Shown here: in pieces, positions 57,601 to 64,000 of the stretch
Layout: each line of letters begins with the position of its first letter
How positions within the stretch are numbered: position 1 is the stretch's first letter
Origin: Euglena gracilis
Taxonomy: Eukaryota > Euglenida > Euglenophyceae > Euglenales
Direction of reading: 5' to 3'
DNA: 64,000 bases
Assembly: GCA_039621445.1 (NCBI GenBank)
Contig: CP154956.1
Location: forward strand, 33,825,437 to 33,889,436
The notes under the pieces: generated by a model
Databases searched by the model: none
Told to the model about the DNA's origin: nothing
Seen by the model: only the letters and a program-made list of their open reading frames with translations
Made by a program: the position numbers and the translations under genes

Positions 57601-58210
57601 TTTCAAAAACAGGTGAACTCAAGTCACCAAAGAATGCCACAATGGGAAAAAACACCCAAAATAAGCAAGAAAACATGGAAATTTCGATGGAAAATGCGAC
57701 TTTTTGCCATCACCAACACATGGGGTGGGAGGCACTAGACCTATTTTGGCTCATTGTGGTGCAGAGGAGAGGGTTGTTATCTGGTCAACCAAAGTAGGTC
57801 CTGAGAGGGGCAGGCATGCATGGGAAACCCTCCCTTCCTTTTTGAGGTTGATAATGGGGGTAGGTCCCAACCCCTTCTCTTAGGTGTCAAGGTTGTGGAC
57901 CACTCAGACGTGGGTAAACGAAAGACATTGCCAAATACATTGGGGAAATTACAAAATCAATGCAATTGGGTTGACCATTTGCAATCCCTTGATGCTTGTG
58001 GTTGAAGTCACTAGTAGTAGCAGCAAAAGCAATGGCATTGGCAACATTGAAGAAGAGATGAACTGTGGAGCTGCGAGTGAAAAGAATAAGCCCCATGTTG
58101 GATTTGTTTGCACTCTTTTTCCCTTGCATTGGCCAGACAATGCAGTTCATCGCAGAATTCTTTTTGACCCAAACAACCTAAAGTGCCTTATCAAGCTTCT
58201 TCACACCTGA
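56836..58210 (+). pseudogene. Decayed reading frames, possible element remains
   Basis: Overlapping plus frames in different phases look protein-like but are interrupted: ...LALNLLQPNTKACRQKGPLL ending at 57012; FEEQEYLSAAAGVPVSDWSP... ending 57493; MGNPPFLFEVDNGGRSQPLL ending 58005; and PHVGFVCTLFPLHWPDNAVH... ending 58210. No recognised transposase motif. The frame shifts could be decay or small introns. The region follows the fold-back arm at 56608-56780. Confidence 0.3.
57513..57639. repeat. Poly(A) bracketed by a perfect 41-base direct repeat
   Basis: GATTTCAAAAACAGGTGAAC...GAATGCCA occurs at 57513-57553 and 57599-57639; only 45 bases of near-pure A lie between. Confidence 0.9.
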
Positions 58211-58259
58211 CACTCACAATTTTGGGTCTTGCAAAAATTGTTGGCACTTTTTGCACACC

Positions 58260-58500
58260 CTCACCCCCCCCGGATTAGCCAATTAGGGGGGGGGACCCCA
58301 CCCCTGAATTTTTACCTGTCAATTTTTTGTGCATAGTCGGATTGGCCATGGCTTTTTCTTATCCGGCAAATTTTAAAAAAAATTGAAACTGACATTTTTG
58401 GAGGTTTTCTGAGCCCTTTTCGCAGCCTTGCTGAAATTGGCCGGCCTTGTCCCACAGGCCAATTAGCCAATTAGGGGGGGGAGGTCAAATGGGGGGGTGA
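58260..58500. repeat. Iterated-word element, word GCCAATTAGGGGGG
   Basis: ATTAGCCAATTAGGGGGG at 58274 and 58465, with GGCCAATTAGCC and ATCCGG/CCGGAT words; C and G runs at the ends. Confidence 0.5.
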
Positions 58501-59110
58501 CGGTATTTTTGGGCAGTTCCGCTAAAACACTGTTGGATCTCCTCCCGAAATTTTTGGAAGAGGGCAAATTTTTGGGATTCAGTTGCACAGTTTTTTTTGA
58601 CACTTGCAGTCAAAAAATTCAGGACCTTTTTGCAAAAGTTCTCTCATTCTTGAGAATTCTGGAAAATATGCAATTCACAAACAAGCTAATGTGACAATCC
58701 CCTCCAATTGGCCAGAGCCCAGGCAATATTTTCTTCACAATTCAGAAAGCAGATTGTTGATTTGAGGGGAATACCAAAACGAGAATTTCTGGTCCAGGGG
58801 CAGAACTGACTTTCCGGGGGGGGGGGGGGGGGAAAACGGGAATTTTTGAAGGGGGGGGAAGGACGGGTCTTTCTGGGGGATCAAGAAGTTCACGAAGGAA
58901 AACGGTTATTTGAAGGATATGGACGCAGCTGGAGACCTTCCCTCAGCTTCTGGTGATCCTGTGAGGCCCAGTTGGCCCAGAAAGTCTTGTTCCCGTTTCA
59001 GTGCCCCCTCCTCAGAAAGCCCCATAAATTCAAGTTTTTACCCTGGTTTTATTCCAGTTTTTACGGGAGGACCCTCGTCGGGATTAAAATGGATTTAAAC
59101 CCGACGAGTT
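58501..59110. other. Stretch without a gene
   Basis: Contains a G15 run near 58818 and CCCGACGAG / CTCGTCGGG words at 59071 and 59098. No exon supported. Confidence 0.4.
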
Positions 59111-59114
59111 AAAT

Positions 59115-59425
59115 TAAACCCCCCCCCACCTACAAAGAAACCCGTTTCTTATTGGCGGGTTTCCAAAAAAAATGGCCCGAGGGGTTTCTTACAGGTGGGG
59201 GTTACTTACAGGTGGGTTTCAATGTCCGAAAAAATTTCAAGCCGACAAAAAGCCAAAAGCGGCCAAAAAACAGTCAAAAATTTCCTTCCGGCGCCTTCAG
59301 CGCCGAAGAAAAATGGGGGGTTTCTGATAGGTAGTTGGGTTCAAAGGTCCCCGGGGATTTCTTATACATGAGGGTTCCTTATAGGTGGGCGTCGGTCTAA
59401 AATCCCCAAAGGGTTTCCTTTTGGT
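59115..59425. mobile_element. Second copy of the GTTTCTTATAGGTGGG element
   Basis: Same order as 47402-47735: opening CCACCTACAAAGAAACCC, GCCGACAAAAAGCCAAAAGC, core TTCCGGCGCCTTCAGCGCCG (59283), and several TTCTTATAGGTGGG-like words, some mutated. Confidence 0.75.
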
Positions 59426-59839
59426 GGCCCACTGATCTCCCCAATGCCCCACAACAACCAGGACACTACCTGACCCGGACTGCAATGTACCCTCCCCCCC
59501 TATTCGACCCCCTCTTTGGCTAATTAATGGGATCCAAGACGAGGCCAGCCAATTTCGGCAACGCCGCGAAAAAAGTTCAGAAAAACTTTTAAAACGTCCG
59601 TTTCTAAAATGTAAAGATTTTCCAGATGAGAAAAAGTCATGGCCAATCCAAATGTGCGCAAAAAATCGACCAATTTCACCACGTAAAAAATTAGGGCGGG
59701 GGCCTCCAGCTCCCCCCCTTGATTATCCCCCCCCCCTCTAATTGGCTGATGGGGGGTCTGGAGGAGCTCAGGCATTACCATGCCCCCTCCCCCCATGCAA
59801 GACCCCCATACACCCTAGGGTTTCCCACAAATTTGTCCT

Positions 59840-59925
59840 AGGGCCCTCAATCATGATTCGTGATTATTCGTGATTATTCGTGAATATTCGTGATTATTCA
59901 TGATTATTCATGCTACCCAAACCAA
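59840..59925. repeat. TGATTATTCG tandem words
   Basis: About six near-copies of CGTGATTATT or CATGATTATT. Confidence 0.8.
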
Positions 59926-60039
59926 ACTAAGCCAAACTATTTTAACTAAACCTGCCCAGAAAACCAATGCAAATTCCTCATCTGACTTGTCCAAAGGCAG
60001 AAAAATCAAGCAGCTTTCTGGCCGCCTAGATTGGACAAC

Positions 60040-60420
60040 AATCTTGGGGGGTGGTTCGGGTCACGGGGGGGTCACGGGGGGGGTCACGGGGGGGGGGGCA
60101 CGGGGGGAACACCACATATTTGGTGGCAAAATTAGGAATCACCGAGCCGGAATTTTTGTGGAAAAATTCCACAAATTAGGAATCTCCACACCTGAAATTA
60201 GGAATTTGACACAAAATTAGGAATCGCCAAGCCCAAAATTGCAAATTTTACACATCAAAATTAGGAATCTGCATGAGAATTTTATCAAATTAGGCATCAC
60301 CGGCCAAAAATTTTCCCTACAAAATTTCGCCGAAAAGGGTCCTTGTTCGGGTCACGGGGGGGTCACGGGGGGGGGGTCACGGGGGGGTCACGGGGGGAAC
60401 ACCCCCTTGAACATGAAGAA
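60040..60420. repeat. Iterated-word element, GGGTCACGGGG outer and AAATTAGGAATC inner words
   Basis: Outer GGTCACGGGG arrays at 60055-60110 and 60350-60400; between them seven copies of AAATTAGGAATC/GCATC. The outer word appears again at 61258-61295. Confidence 0.65.
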
Positions 60421-61254
60421 GCAAAGCTGCGGACAAAAAGTGACGCCAATAGATGACGTTGTTGCTGAAGCGTGGTGTTGCACTGTGCAGTGCTGTGTTG
60501 CACGGTTTGCTGTTCGTGGGCGGGTCAGATCACATGTTGAACAGAGAAGCGCTGCTCTGTCTTCCACTTCGGCTTGATAGCTTGGAACATTGCCCAACCC
60601 ACTTACACAAACCCCCGGAGGAGGCCGTAGGCCGACAAAGTTAGCACAAAGGGATTTTGTTGGGGGGCGTGTTTTGGCCATCCTTGCCTTGCACACACAA
60701 GGGGATTTTGTTATTTTAGGCGGGGGGGGGGTATGTGGGGGGGGCAGCCCCCCCCCCCCCCCCGGAGGAGGCCATAGGCCGACTAAGTTTGCGGTTTTCA
60801 ATTTTTTCTTCAATATGTGCTTTTTGACACTTTCAAGGTGTTTCAATGTGTTTCCATCCATTTTGAGTCAAATTTACCGAAGCAAATTTTGAGGGGAGGG
60901 CTTACATTTCCAAAAAAAAGGGGTCCCAGGAGGGGGGGGGTGGAACTGTACAGGGGGGGAGGGGGGTCCCAAGGTTTGACCAATTGTACTGCCTTGTCTC
61001 CTATGATGATCCTGGAGGTGGTGTTGACCATGGTCGGGCCGACCATTGGCTATGGCTTATCGATCATTGGAGGTTGGGCTGACCAGGTCGGCGACCTCCA
61101 ATCAACCGCATTACCCCCCCCCCCACTTCCAACCCCCCGAGACATATGTAAAAATTTGGGGAAAAAAACTCAAAAAATTGAGTGTTAAAAATGAAAACAT
61201 TGATTCGGCATTCTGGGCCAAGGGTGAAATTTTGGACAAACGTCATATGGGGGT
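60421..61254. other. Stretch without a gene
   Basis: GGAGGAGGCC.TAGGCCGAC occurs at 60617 and 60764 with TTGTTGGG/GTTATTTT blocks between, so a small direct repeat is present. CGGTCGGGCCGACC near 61030. No exon supported. Confidence 0.4.
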
Positions 61255-61296
61255 GGTGCGGGTCACGGGGGGTCACGGGGGGGGGTCACGGGGGAA

Positions 61297-61372
61297 GTAC
61301 CATCCCCCCCATTATGTACCCCCCATTATGTACCCCCTGGGGGGGAGGTACATAATGGGGGGGGGGATGGTA
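61297..61372. repeat. Hairpin of CATTATGTACCCC words
   Basis: TACCATCCCCCCCATTATGT and ACATAATGGGGGGGGGATGG pair as arms of about 23 bases; a second GTACCCC word sits in the loop. Confidence 0.8.
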
Positions 61373-63103
<1,731 letters not shown>

Positions 63104-63553
63104 GCGCGAGGGCATTCAGGGCCCCAACGGTGTTTCTCAACACCACAGGAATGTGTTTCTCACCTTGAATGAAATATTTTTTCTAATGTCACCTTGGGCT
63201 GCGGGCTGAATTGATGCACAATGTTTCAATTGCTTGTGAAAGCAAAAAGAGTTGAAATAATCGGAATTTTGCCAGAACTGCCAGAAAATGCCCCCCCACT
63301 GTTCCAGTCTTTTTCCTCACTTTTTTTTCGATTTTTCATGGACTGCAAAATTGTTGGGGGCCCGGCTTTTCAGAGAAGGGGCGGGGTTGGTTTTTGAAGT
63401 ACTGTTGCTCACCCCCGCACTGAGGATCAAAAGGGAAGAATTGGCTTGGTCGGCAACCAATTTGCACCCCAAGCACTGGATGGGGTAATCGTGTGGGTTT
63501 GGGGACCCCTGCAAGTCTTCCTGGCTTGCTGGTATATTTTGCAGCCAACACCA
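63104..63553. other. H3-H2B spacer
   Basis: 450 bases between the two histone genes on the same strand. No histone-type 3' stem-loop is evident after H3. It ends GGTATATTTTGCAG (63531-63544), an acceptor 9 bases before the H2B ATG. Confidence 0.6.
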
Positions 63554-63797
63554 ATGCCTGCCAAGACTGCCAAGGCCGGAGGCAAGAGCGGCGGCAAGGG
63601 GAAGTCAGCCAAGGTGGCCAAGCCCAAGGGGGAGAAGGGCAAGAAGGGCAAGCGCCGCACCAAGGCGCGGAACTTCTCGCTGTACATCTTCAAGGTGCTG
63701 AAGCAGGTGCATTCCGACACCGGGATCAGCAACAAGGCGATGAACATCATGAACAGCTTCATCTACGACATCTTTGAACGCCTGGCGTCGGAGGCCG
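63554..63797 (+). CDS. H2B: Histone H2B, first exon (gene continues past window)
   Basis: 81 codons plus one base. A lysine-rich tail ([34 protein letters not shown]) is followed by the H2B fold: [40 protein letters not shown]. At ...EAG the exon meets GTGTGTGAG, a GT donor; reading on gives an immediate TGA. The missing part (about 45 residues with the LLLPGEL region) is not in the remaining 200 bases. Confidence 0.93.
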
Positions 63798-64000
63798 GTG
63801 TGTGAGAGCCCCCATGACCATGTATTTCCATGCCTTTTTTTTCCTGCACACAAACGCAAACACATGCCAGCTTCTGCTGTGAGTGAGGCACTACGGGTGG
63901 GGTCGGCACCCGGTTAAACAGCCTGATTCGGAAGGCCCCAAAATAAAAGAATCTCTTGCGCATGTTGTCTCGCCAAATACGGGGAACTGCCACAATGCAG
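63798..64000 (+). other. H2B intron, 5' part
   Basis: GTGTGTGAG onwards; no second-exon sequence visible. The window's last bases, CACAATGCAG, could be an acceptor. Confidence 0.6.

Noticed and set aside
63554-63805. Naturally short H2B ending at the TGA in GTGTGTGA
   Set aside because: The stop is read through a GT donor; the fold would lack its last helices.

Overview
The window looks like nuclear DNA of a euglenid alga (Euglena-like). The argument comes from gene structure. A complete nine-exon minus-strand gene for an Mtg1/YlqF-type GTPase (7650-15875, 330 aa) can be assembled in one frame only if six of its eight introns are not GT-AG. These six have the layout described for euglenid nonconventional introns: three bases, then a short sequence that pairs with a sequence ending five bases before the downstream exon. 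The other two introns, and the intron of histone H3, are ordinary GT-AG. Four gene starts (6508, 15875, 62506, 63554) have an AG 4-12 bases upstream of the ATG, as expected for spliced-leader trans-splicing. Exons are very rich in G or C at third codon positions; the DNA between them is not.

Layout. 1-134: an inverted repeat built from telomere-like TTAGGG units. 697-6508 (minus): a partly resolved gene with an internal array of near-identical exons (three of type A, two of type B), all carrying a CVGQIHE core; I do not recognise the family. 7650-15875 (minus): the Mtg1-like gene, about 12 percent coding. 15.9-62.4 kb: gene-poor. It holds isolated exon-like pieces (18.9, 24.3, 41.2, 42.7 and 44.3 kb), one possible retroelement ORF1 (27.8-28.5 kb), decayed reading frames (56.7-58.2 kb), and a dense population of repeats. 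62506 to the end (plus): histone H3 with one intron, then histone H2B, whose second exon lies beyond the window.

The repeats are the most unusual feature. At about twenty places a private word of 8-18 bases is repeated several times in one orientation and then inverted, bounded by long C or G runs, often around a small hairpin of the type GGCGCCTTCGGCGCC. Some copies share both word and scaffold (47.4 and 59.1 kb). One sits inside a larger dispersed repeat whose other copy lacks it (30.3 versus 48.4 kb). One family has TTACACCTA terminal inverted repeats (51.9-55.1 kb). Two lie inside introns of the Mtg1-like gene. Because the nonconventional introns are also bounded by pairing sequences, and because one type-B exon carries such an intron that its near-identical paralogue lacks, a link between fold-back insertions and intron gain is worth testing; it is an inference here.

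Limits: splice sites were found by eye, orphan exons have no linked neighbours, and no database search was possible.
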